Source: Callaeas wilsoni (lineage: Eukaryota; Chordata; Aves; Passeriformes; Callaeidae). From it: 64,000 bases of DNA. The position numbers were made by a program, and so were the translations under genes. Below the pieces are notes generated by a model. The model ran no database searches and was not told where the DNA came from. It was given only the letters and a program-made list of their open reading frames with translations. Below, piece after piece: positions 37,715 to 47,055 of this stretch. The stretch lies in the NCBI GenBank assembly GCA_013398955.1, contig VWPU01003045.1, positions 1 to 64,000 on the forward strand. Direction: 5' to 3'. Numbering within the stretch: position 1 is the first letter of the stretch; each line of letters begins with the position of its first letter.

Positions 37715-39104
37715 GTGAGAGGCTGAGGAGGCTGGTGAAGGATATTATTAGAATAGTAATTAGGTCCCGGGAGCAGAGATCCCGGGAAAGGAGGAAATCG
37801 AAATCATCCAGTGCTATTGCACTGGCTGGAAACCATGTGAGTTGCAGCACTATGAAGGGTTTCAGGAAAGACAGGAGGGAGGGGAGGGCTGTTCATCCTA
37901 CAAATCCATGGAGGCAGGTAGGGACTGTCGGCATTAACGGAGAGCGCTTTCTATTAAGGCAAGAGGCTGTACTCAGAAAGCCAGAGCAGCCCACTGGAAG
38001 CAAGGGAGTGTAAAATGGTGCAGAGGTCTCTTGTTGGCTGCAATAGTTGTGCATCAATGCAGAAGTCAGGAACCGGGCACTTCAGGCTTTATGGGTGGAT
38101 TTGTAGCAGATAGTAGGATGCTTGTGTGCATGCATTTGTCCATGTGGGAGGCTCCCCTCAATCCACCTGCCAAGAGAGAGGATAGAAGATGAATTGTCTT
38201 GAACAGTTTCCTTCTGGGACATTCCTGTGACTGGTACCCCAGCCTGGAAGAAAGCTTCTGGTCCACTGTTGGCCAACATGTAAAAATTCCAGTGCTTCCA
38301 GCCCAGAGTGTAACAGAGAGGTACCCACCAAGGAAAGATCACTCCGTAGCCCCCTCATTCCTCCTTTTCCCGACCGTTTTAGCAGGAGATCAAGCACCAG
38401 CTGGCCCTCAATCACATGGGCCCTCCCATGTGCAGTCCCAGCAGTCCAAAGTTTAGGGTCATTAGCACTGTGGTGACAACTCTTTCCATTGCCTGTAGCA
38501 ATATGACTGCAGGATGGGCATTCCTTCTGCTGAAATGGGGGAATCTTGTCCCTAAACCCTGCTTGCTTATATTGTGGTGATCTGCCTGTTAGTTTGAGAT
38601 CCCATTTGTCTTCCTGCTCAATACAGTGACATTCATCAGATATGGCCAAATCTACCTCAGCTCTGTGTTGTTTTTTTCTCTCCATTCTTTCCAAGCCAGG
38701 TCATTAGCAAAAGCAAACTCGAAGTATTTTGCAGACTTCCTGCAACCTGACGGTCTTGAAAAATCCCTATGCTTGCATGGCAAATATGTTGGTGACTTTG
38801 TTAATCCAAAAGGGTGCTGGGTGCTGTGTGGTGATGTTTACATTCTGCATATCTGCATACTGAGTAAGTGTCACTCAGATCTGTATTTCTGAACTTGGGA
38901 AAAAGAATAAACACGAGAGAGAAACGGGGAGAGGGTAAAGTCTTTTCTGATCTTTGGATTTAGGTTGGTTCTGCAGGTTACATCTCTCTAATTTCAATTT
39001 TGAGGAGTAGCATTGTAAGGATCTGAGAGCTGTGTGTATGCGTGAGCCTTTGGTTTTGGTGAGAAGCACTTCAGTGAGCACAGTGGGGGGGTGTGAGTGG
39101 GTGA

Positions 39105-39480
39105 AAACGCGCGGGTTCATGTGCACACGTGTGAGTGCCTGCCTTCTTGTCACACACGTGTGTGTGCCTGCCCTCTTGTCACACGTGTGAGTGCCTGCCC
39201 TCTTGTCACACAGGGGTTTCTGCCTTCTTGTCATACACACGTGTGAGTGTCTGCCTTCTTGTCACATGTGTGTCTGCCTTCTTGTCACGTGTGTGTGTGT
39301 CTGCCTGTCCTCTTGTCACATCCGTGTGTCTGCCTGTCCTCTTGTCACATCCGTGTGTCTGCCTGCCCTCTTGTCGCACGCGTGTGTGTGTCTTCCTGTC
39401 CTCGTGTCACATCCGTGTGTCTGCCTGCCCTCTTCTCGCACATGTGTGAGTGTCTGCCTGCCCTCTCCTGGCAAACCCGT
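39105..39480. repeat. Minisatellite, about 12 units of 23-33 bp, rich in CACGTG
   Basis: The unit is approximately GCCTGYCCTCTTGTCACA followed by a variable (Y)GTGTGTGTCT part, repeated from about 39,139 to 39,479. The alternating CA/TG part varies in length from unit to unit. At least five units carry a CACGTG E-box. Several frames stay open across it and give Cys/Leu/Pro-rich peptides, which are by-products of the repeat. Its pyrimidine-rich right end supplies the tract of the acceptor at 39,521. Confidence 0.9.
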
Positions 39481-39521
39481 AACCGACCAACGGCGCTCAC
39501 CCACTGCCCTCCTCGTACCAG

Positions 39522-39594
39522 CGGTGAGCGATGCCCTACGGAAGCAGCCTTTTCACGAGGTCAGTGTGTGTCCCAGGCTCTGTGCTGCTGACAG
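39522..39594 (+). CDS. Candidate internal exon of a tail-coding gene (hypothetical)
   Basis: The acceptor ccactgccctcctcgtaccag (AG at 39,520-39,521) and the strong donor GACAG|GTAAGG bound 73 bp. The frame with entry phase 1 and exit phase 2 is open and reads VSDALRKQPFHEVSVCPRLC, then AAD. The exit phase fits the terminal exon at 39,869 exactly (AG|C gives Ser). The 274-bp intron between them is short but normal for birds. The exon lies right after the minisatellite. I do not recognise the product. Confidence 0.3.
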
Positions 39595-39868
39595 GTAAGG
39601 ACATTTCTTCTCTTGTAAAGAGGCAGCTGTTTTGCTCTTGAAATGGGTGTTTTATCCCCAAACGCCAAGCGCAAGGGCTTCTGCGTGCCAGCAACTACAA
39701 TCATCCAGCAAAGGGTTTGTGATGCTGGCCACACTTTATTCTAGAACACATGTTTTTAAAAAATAAAATCTATTAAACATACATCTTTGTCTTTCTTTTT
39801 TTCTGGGCTGCCATCAAAATTCCGCTACCTATGACGTCCTAACCCTATGCTTCTGTCTATTTCTGCAG

Positions 39869-39932
39869 CACCATTAGCAGGAAGGACAGGCCAGATTCTG
39901 ACCTCAATTACACCTCCCTACACCTGAAGTAA
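39869..39932 (+). CDS. Candidate terminal coding exon with ITIM-like C-terminus
   Basis: An excellent acceptor (gcttctgtctatttctgcag, AG at 39,867-39,868) is followed by one base completing a codon. The peptide then reads TISRKDRPDSDL and ends NYTSLHLK, with TAA at 39,930-39,932. L-N-Y-T-S-L fits the ITIM pattern (I/V/L/S)xYxx(L/I/V), and its position just before the C-terminus resembles tails of inhibitory Ig-type receptors. Such receptors need a signal peptide, ectodomain and membrane span, and none of these was identified upstream. The following 550 bases look like a 3' UTR with three polyadenylation signals, which raises the chance that this is a real last exon. Confidence 0.33.
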
Positions 39933-40490
39933 TGCTTTTTAAGTCAGTTCCATCACTGCTGATGTTTGTTGATCTAAAGGAAAACCAACCATTTGTGCGT
40001 TTGTGTTCTTCAAGGCTCCATAACTCTGACTTCAGCATACGAATAAATGTGACTCTTAATCCTTGAAAATATTTTTTACATTTTTCATACTCTGAATGTA
40101 TATAGATATATATTTTCCATCTCTAACATCAATGGCATTTCCCTGTTCCCAGTTCCCTTGGCGTTTTTGGAATCAGCATGGCAGTGACAGATGCTGCTGT
40201 TCACTTATTAAGACTGAATGTTGCCATGCCCAAGTACAAATGAATGTTCATTGTATGATACAACTTTCTTATTAAGCCATACTTTTGTAATTTTGGTTTC
40301 TCTTTTTTAGGGAAGAAAAAAAATCTTCCCTATAATTGTGTTTGCACATTACTCGCTGCATGATTAAAGATAAAAAGATTGTAACATGCTGGAATAAACT
40401 ATATATACATAGCCTGATATAATTAGGTATACTAGCTGTGAAAATCATTTAATCTGATTGTATTACTATAATAAACTTGCAATTTAAAAC
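39933..40490 (+). other. Candidate 3' UTR with three AATAAA signals
   Basis: AT-rich sequence follows the TAA, with AATAAA at 40,042-40,047, 40,393-40,398 and 40,470-40,475. The last is followed within 25 bases by a GT-rich downstream element (tgatgtgtctttt), the standard arrangement for cleavage near 40,485-40,490. This supports a plus-strand transcript ending here, whichever exons precede it. Confidence 0.4.
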
Positions 40491-40499
40491 TGATGTGTC

Positions 40500-42955
40500 T
40501 TTTATTAGCCAATTGGTCAAAACCACCCACCAGAATCTATTGCTTTTGCTTTGGCTCATCTTATTGTTTGATGATTTCATTCTGACTGCTGAGCCATTAT
40601 CTCAGAAAATGTGATCTGAGGAAAATATTTCCCTTCACAGGCTTACAGTAGCTGACTGTGCTGTCAGAGGATGACCCCAAGCGATGAGGTGAACTTACAC
40701 TTCACAGATCTGCTGAAAGGTGGTGATGAATCAGAAGGAGGGGCTCATCAGGGGTTGAATGGTAATTGGTTTCAGAGATTTTCATTTTTTAGGCTTGAGT
40801 TCAGCTTATACAGCTGTTTCTCATGAACATTAGGGTACCGGTAGCCTGCTTCCCTTGTCTGGTTTGTGCACCATCAACAAACTCCTTTCCTTCCTCAGGT
40901 TTTTCCTCTGTAGAGGAAGATGCCCTGGCAAGGCTTCCAGCACCAACTTCTGTAGGCTCAGCTGAAGCTCTTCAGGCAGATGTGCGCCTCTCACCCTCTG
41001 TGTTTTCCGTGGGGTAAAGATCCACCAGATTCTGTGCCAAAACCTGAACCATCCAGATCCTCCTCTGCTCCGATAAAAACAGCTACCCAAAGTTTCCGGT
41101 GATGGGTAGATGAGGACAATTATGATAAGCATGGGGCGTAGACTCCAGTGCCAACTGTACCCACAGATCTCCTCAAGGCACACTAGTATATGCAAGCTAT
41201 ATCCAAAAGATAACTCCTTTGAGCCTGTGCTTGCGCAGTAAGTTATTGGTTTCACGGATGAATGCAGAGAGGAAAGTTTCACTGATCTCATTTAAAGAAG
41301 GTCAAGGCTATGTCCTTGCCTTCATAGCAGGAGATTTATCCCTAACTACTTCACCACAAGAATGTGGTCCCCAAAGATGTAGTTTTCTGGCTTATTTGCT
41401 TCCATTTTGCCTGTATTTGGGAAAGGGAATCTGATTCAGTTTCTTGTGTGCCCTGGCAGCTCTGCTGGGGCTGACCATTAGGGAGCTCCAGGCTGACGCA
41501 TCCCTCAGAGCTAGTTTCGTGTAGGTACCGGGTTTTTTACAACTATAGTTAGTTGGAGCCCACACACCAGCAGGCAGCAAGACAGGTATTTAAATAGAGA
41601 AATTTAAAGGGTATATTCCCTTGTGTGGGGGGAAGCACTGTCACAAGCAGATGATGCATTGAGCAAAATCCTGCCCACGCCTCAGCTACTTGGGCGCACC
41701 TCCCTGAGTGAGTCACCCCAAAAGCAGCTGACAAGTTCGGCATGTCCCACACTGTCCCGTGTCTGCCTGGCCAGCACAGCAGCAGTGCCTTGCGGGGCAC
41801 GCTCTGCGTTCTGCTGCACCACCACACTCAGCTGGTGACATGGATGACCACCAGGCTCCAGCTCCCTTGGAGCCTGCCTTTGTCTCCAGCACTTTGGAAG
41901 CTGCTCTGAAGCCGAGAAGCCAGATTTCTCTGGGGGTGGCTCCTAAGCTGTGCTCGATTTGGAAAATCAGTCATAATTTTCCAGTGCCAGCTCCAGCTCT
42001 AGTAAAATGTGTGTGTATTTTGCTATGGATCTCCTGTGAAGGAGAAGTTTATTGCTGGTGGGAAGGCTTTTGGTGAATTTCATGAGTTTGTAGAGATAAG
42101 AGAGCTGGGTTCTGTACACCAGCTATGCCCACCCACTCAGATCCCCGTGGAGAGCGGTGAGGAGGAGGAATGATTATCACAGGGCTGTCAGACTCGCACA
42201 AGAAAAACTGGGAGGAAGGAAGGGAAGAAAAGGATTGGGAGAGGCGGTATGGCAAGATGCCTTGGGAGAAGCAGATCCCACAGCTGAACAGAAATAGGGA
42301 AAATAGTCTGGAGAATCCCAAACCACAGTACAAGCTATGAGAAGCACAGCAGCACAGAAACCACCCCCTGCCACTTTCACATGGAGCTTGGCTTCAGGGT
42401 CACAGAGAATGTCAAGATGATAAAGAAGAGGCTGACAAGCATTAGATTAGGAAATAATCATTAGAGCTGACTGGAAATTGATGTTTCTAGTCCACCAAAA
42501 ATGACAATATTGCAAAATACACTTCAGTTCTAATTTGAAATGAAAAGTCAAAGTCAAAACCAGTTTTACAAGGAAGAAAACTGGTCCAGATCTATAAAGA
42601 TAATTCTGAAAGAGTAGCAAAATTTTTATAATGTTGTAATACTTTGCTTTTCATTTTTAACAGTGTTAAAACACTAAAAAATAATCAAAGTATTGTGATA
42701 AAAAAAATCCACTTCTTTTGATAGCTGAAAGTCTTTGTTCAGATTTTCTTGTACCAGAATTTTTGTCAAAATAGGAACATAAACCCCACAGTGCTGGATG
42801 CTCCCAGCATCATGCCGTGTCTCCATCACTGGCAATGGGAGAAGCCAGGTAAAGAGAGCACCTTTTTCCGGCTACTTTCAGCAATACATTCCCTACTTAT
42901 TCCCTCAGTGCCCACAACTGTTGGATTGGGGATGTCAGAGGATATTCCCTTGCCT
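40500..42955. other. Stretch with no recognised gene
   Basis: Only short open frames without domain features are present, including a 153-codon minus frame (40,830-41,291) judged to be chance. No repeats were recognised. Confidence 0.4.
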
Positions 42956-42959
42956 AGTC

Positions 42960-43480
42960 CTTCAGTATTCATCTTTTGACCCAGTGTCCCAAATTTGTCT
43001 AGTTCTTTTCTGAGCCTGTCGATAACAGTCACATCCATGACTTCCTATGGCAGCAATTTACATTTATCTGCACCCAAGCCCATCTGCCACTTCTTTTTCC
43101 CCCTCGGTTTAGTGGGGTCCTTCTGGTGCCTCTTGCTACCTGCATGGTGTTTGGATGCTTGGGAACCTCCAGCAGCAGTGTGAACACAGAGCTATCACTG
43201 CTCACTCCTTTCTCCAGACACTGGTTATATACTAAACAAAACTGGTTCCAGCACCAGTCTCCAGGACACCCCACTGCTGCCTCCTCCTCACCTTTGCCAC
43301 TCTGTAACCAGATTTCACTCCATGAAATAACTCCTGTGATCCCATGACCGCTTCATTTCTTTAATAATGTTTGGTTTGAAACCTTGCCTACAGCTTTTTG
43401 AGAATCCAAATACATTACGTTCACCAAATCTCTCCTTTATCCTCTATCCTTTTAAGCAAGACAAGTAATTTACAAAGAAT
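42960..43480 (-). mobile_element. Ancient CR1/L3-type LINE relic (reverse transcriptase part)
   Basis: The blocks 'ctaaacaaaactggttccagcacc..ccaggacacccc' and later 'atcccatgaccgcttcatttctttaataatgtttggtttgaaaccttgcc..agctttttgagaatccaaatacatt' follow the order of old amniote CR1/L3 reverse-transcriptase sequence in reverse orientation. In well-preserved copies this region encodes the 'AFDKVPH' neighbourhood. Here it is riddled with changes. Confidence 0.5.
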
Positions 43481-43619
43481 TCAATTTTTATGAAAGTAAA
43501 CTTTGCAGTAAAAGCTGACAGGAGATGGCAGAATTAAAAAGCTTTGTCTATTAGAAGGACTTACAGATTTTTATGACTTGTGCAAAGTCTGCTTACAGAA
43601 GTATGGCCCATGGACTGAA

Positions 43620-43715
43620 TCTTGGGAGTGTCCTGTGCAGGACCAGGAGCTGGACTCGTGTCTTGTGGGTCCCTTCTAACTCAGAATATTCTTTGGTTCT
43701 GTGATTCTGTAAAAC
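43620..43715 (+). mobile_element. CR1 LINE 3' end stub
   Basis: 'gaccaggagctggactcgtgtcttgtgggtcccttctaactcagaatattctttggttctgtgattctgt' is the CR1 3' terminus, ending in two degenerate octamers (tattcttt-ggttctgtgattctgt). It is the only CR1 fragment in forward orientation here. It is truncated to about 95 bp. Confidence 0.8.
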
Positions 43716-45480
43716 ACATTGCCTTGAGATTGCAGGGGAAATCCAGGCTGTATTTTTTAAAAAATATGTTCTAATTTTGAGGCTTTGACTGAAGCTGAAA
43801 ATGAGCAACTATAGGACAAAAATCTCTGTTCTTCTGCCTGGAAGGTGTTAGGCAGTGACACTGTAAGCAGACTCTTTTTCTGGGTTTACAGATCATAGTA
43901 AGATACTATTTTCAGCTGTGATGCATATATTTGCAGACTCCAAACTTCTCACTGATAGAGGTGATCGTGTGATCAAATGGGTTTTTTTATGGGACTCCTC
44001 CCATGGGTAGAACTGAGCTTAGCTGATAGCTACAGGCTTTGGCTTACTTTTCTACCAGCCTGCAGTGCCCGGCATGGTGACAGACAGAGATAAAATTACA
44101 TTCCATGTATAATTTGGGATTTCATGAAAGGAAAGCCAAAATGATAGGAAGAAAGAACTCTGCCTAAATTAGGTTTCTTCTTAGAGGTGTGTTCCCTAAG
44201 CACTCAAATTCATGTGCTTGCTTAGTCAGGCCCTCTCAGATCTGGAGAGCTTCAGAAGGTGTAAGGTATAGCAAGTTACCCAAATTTGGGATTAGGGAGG
44301 CTGAGAGTAGCTTTCCCACAAAATTACCTAGCTCTTCTTTTGCAGAATTAACAGATTTTAGCATCAGATTGGTGCTTTGTGTTCTCTGGAAAACATGAAC
44401 CAGGTTTCAAAATGTCTCAGTTCTGCCCCAACACACATGATCATCATCCCCTCAATTAAAAAACATCACTAAAATGACAAAGTTCAAACCTAGACCTGTC
44501 CATGCCCTTTCTTACTCCCTGTTGCAGATATTTAGACCTGGGGAACCCCGTCCAGCATGGCCTGGGCCTTTGCCCCCACTGCCTTCGAGGGGACGAACAC
44601 CCAAATTTCAAGCTCTAAAATGACTACACAATGCACACACATGCAAGCACCATGGCTGATGTGAAAGAAGAGGCCCTGCATGAGTCTTACTTATTTTCAG
44701 AGTGAAAAGAAACTGCCTCAGCCAGGCAGGACTCCGTGACTAACATCCCAGTTCCTTACTGGTGCCAGCCTGACAGGTTGTGCTGAGCTACCTGTCACCG
44801 CAACTCCTCTAAGATTCAGGCAGGCAGCTCTTTGCCTTTAGGCTCAGGTCAGGCTTTAAACAGGCTTTACTTTTTAGTAGCTACTGCTTTTACTCCATGT
44901 GGACCTTTCTACCACCCTCAATAAAAATCTAGAAAGTGTTGGACCTGGGAGAGCTGCTAATGAATATGCTCTCACCAGCTAAAAGGAAGAGAAAAAAAAA
45001 AAAAAAGAATGTATTTTAAAATGAAACACCCATGTTTAAATTTTACATTTCAAATGCTTTAAGTAGATTTTTCTTCTTCTTTCATTCCTGCAGTGTTGCC
45101 TGAAAAGCCGGTTTTGCTCGGCTATTCTCTGCTTCACTGCACGGCTCCCCGTGTTTTGACAGTCAAATCGCCACGACTTTGAAGCGCATCCATCTTCCAA
45201 AAGGACACCTTGTCTTCTGCTTTTCCTCAGCATCAGTAGCATATGAGCCCTGTGCGGCTTTTGAACTCAAATACCACCGTTTATTAGAAGAGAAAATAGA
45301 GATTGTAACTCATAAAATAAGGAAACTCAGCTGGGCAGGGCCGGATAGGAATAAAAAGGAATTGTCAGCAGCCTACCCTTCTGCCAGGTGTGTCCTGGCT
45401 GTTGGCTGCCTGAGCTGCGGAGAAGTAAAAACAGCTCCTTACACCCGTGCAGATGCTACCGTTGATCATTTCCGCACAGC
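43716..45480. other. Stretch with no recognised gene
   Basis: A poly(A) run lies near 44,993-45,006. A strong acceptor-like tract (ttcttcttctttcattcctgcag) ends at about 45,093, but no supporting exon structure could be built. GC and CpG content rise toward the right end. Confidence 0.35.
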
Positions 45481-45534
45481 CCCCTTGTCTTGCTTTGGGT
45501 TTGTATTTTTGATTTTTTGACGACTTTTCTTACT

Positions 45535-45649
45535 TTCCATCCCGGCGTCTCCCGCGCGGGCACCGGGCGGGCCTGGGCCGCCGCGCCGCCATCAGCCGCC
45601 AGGTGGCGTCACCGCCCTTCGGCTGCCGCCGTGAGGGACCCCCCCCCCG
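45535..45649. promoter_or_regulatory. CpG-rich segment with a CTCF-like site
   Basis: The DNA becomes very CpG-rich just before an assembly gap. CCGCCAGGTGGCG at 45,596-45,608 is close to the CTCF core (CCACCAGGGGGCG type) and is also a near-perfect inverted repeat (CGCCA..TGGCG). A CpG-island promoter extending into the missing sequence is possible but cannot be confirmed. Confidence 0.35.
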
Positions 45650-45751
45650 NNNNNNNNNNNNNNNNNNNNNNNNNNNNNNNNNNNNNNNNNNNNNNNNNNN
45701 NNNNNNNNNNNNNNNNNNNNNNNNNNNNNNNNNNNNNNNNNNNNNNNNNNN
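45650..45751. other. Assembly gap (run of N)
   Basis: About 100 unresolved bases, flanked on both sides by the same GGGACCCC-type repeat. The break was probably caused by the GC-rich minisatellite, and the true length of the array is unknown. Confidence 0.98.
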
Positions 45752-46244
45752 GAGGGACCCCCGGGACGTGAGGGACCCCTCCGGGCCGTGAGGGACCCCC
45801 AGGCCGTAATGGCCCCCCTGGCCGTAAGGGACCCCCTGGCCGCCAGGCACCCTGGGGCCATGAGGGACCCGGGGGCAGTGAGGTACCCCCGGGCCGTGAG
45901 GGCCCCCCCGGCGCGGAGGGACCCGTGGGCCGGGAGGGCCCCCCGGGCCGGCACGGCCCCCCGGGCCGGCACGGCCCCCCGGGCCGGCACGGCCCCCCGG
46001 GCCGGCACGGCCCCCCGGGCCGGCACGGCCCCCCGGGCCGTGAGGGACCCCCTGGCCGTGAGGCACCCTGGGGCCATGAGGGACCCCTTGGCCGTGAGGG
46101 ACCTCCTGGCCGTGAGGGACCCCCAGGCCGTAATGGACCCCCTGGCCGTAAGGGACCCCCTGGCCGTGAGGGACCCCCCGGCCATGAGGGACCCTGGGGC
46201 AGTGAGGTACCCGGGGCCGTGAGGGACCCCCTGGGCCATGAGGG
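45752..46244. repeat. GC-rich 18-bp minisatellite
   Basis: The unit is about GGCCGTGAGGGACCCCCT. Variants include GGCCGTAATGG, a CAGGCACCCTGG form, and an inner block of five near-identical GGGCCGGCACGGCCCCCC units (about 45,945-46,035). Because 18 is a multiple of three, no frame is interrupted and long open frames arise on both strands. On the plus strand they mimic collagen (Gly-x-y). The G-rich strand has runs of four to six G every 18 bases. Confidence 0.9.
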
Positions 46245-46998
46245 TGCTGCAAAACGTGGAATATGCAAAATTTTCCGTAAGAAAGGACATTCTTTGATGT
46301 TTGATCTTCGTATGCTTTCAAGCCTGATCAGCAGCAAGGGAGATTTAACCCGTGACACAGCAGCTAGCAAGCAATCCCCGAGTGATGTCCAGGTGTTAGA
46401 AAGACAAATTACTTGTTGGTGGGATTGCCTCGTTAAGGCTTAGGACTCGAGGTGATCTCCGACCTCGGGGGAGGTTAACAAAGCCTGGGGAGAAGGATGC
46501 ACTGCTGATAGTGGACACAAAGAATGCAGAATTTATGGGCCACAAGGACATTTGGAAAGACCCCAAAGATAAGGAAGAAACGAATAAAGACAACTCAGCA
46601 ATTGCTGCATCAGCTCTAATTGGGTAACAGGTAATTCTGGGAGGGGGAGATGGCGACCACGATCTCACCAACTCACGGACCCAAGAAATGCACTGACCCA
46701 AAAGAAGAGAAAGACTGAGTATGGGACTAGTTAGCAGGAGAAGTGAGAGAATCATTAATAAGCAGAAGACAGAATACTAATTAATAAGAGAACTATGTAT
46801 CTTGTAGCCAAGAAACATTCCCTTGTTTCCTAAAATGTATAAATAGCAAAAGGTTTTGATAGTTGGTGTGCTTGATTTGTGGAATACTACTGAGCACCCA
46901 GGCTTGTGCAACTCTGAGGTAATCGATGTCTCTCTCAAGTGTGTAATTATAGGCTTGTAGCACATGAATCCCGTGTTTGTTGTCAACAAGTTGACTCC
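46245..46998 (+). mobile_element. LTR-like insertion inside the minisatellite
   Basis: About 750 bp of moderate-GC DNA interrupt the array: minisatellite sequence stops at 46,244 and resumes near 46,999. The insert can be bounded as TGCTGCAAAA..GTTGACTCCA (TG..CA). It has TATAAATA at 46,838-46,845 and a following R/U5-like stretch ('gtgtgcttgatttgtgg..actactgagcacccaggcttgtgcaactctgaggtaatcgatgtctc') of the kind seen in bird ERV LTRs, with a decayed polyadenylation signal. A clear target-site duplication cannot be read because the flanks are repeats. The ends are approximate, and a start near 46,394 (TGTTAG) is an alternative. No retroviral coding sequence was seen. Confidence 0.5.
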
Positions 46999-47055
46999 AG
47001 GGCCATGAGAAGACCCTGCCACCGTGAAGGGACCCCGGGATTGTAAGGTGACCCC
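46999..47055. repeat. Right-hand remnant of the 18-bp minisatellite
   Basis: 'gggccatgagaagaccctgccaccgtgaagggaccccgggattgtaaggtgacccc' repeats the same GGCC(A/G)TGAGGGACCCC theme in diverged form. This places the preceding 750 bp as an insertion into the array. Confidence 0.65.

Noticed and set aside
38158..38694. 178-codon minus-strand frame with several cysteines and histidines
   Set aside because: I considered a retroviral or zinc-binding remnant, but no diagnostic motif order is present.
39135..39598. Cys/Leu/Pro-rich open frames of 104-135 codons
   Set aside because: They are translations of the minisatellite. Only the part from 39,522 onward is considered as a possible exon.
45530..46443. 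Long collagen-like or Gly/Pro-rich open frames (144-263 codons) on both strands
   Set aside because: They arise because the minisatellite unit is 18 bp, a multiple of three, so no frame gets a stop. They also run through the assembly gap. No collagen gene context exists.
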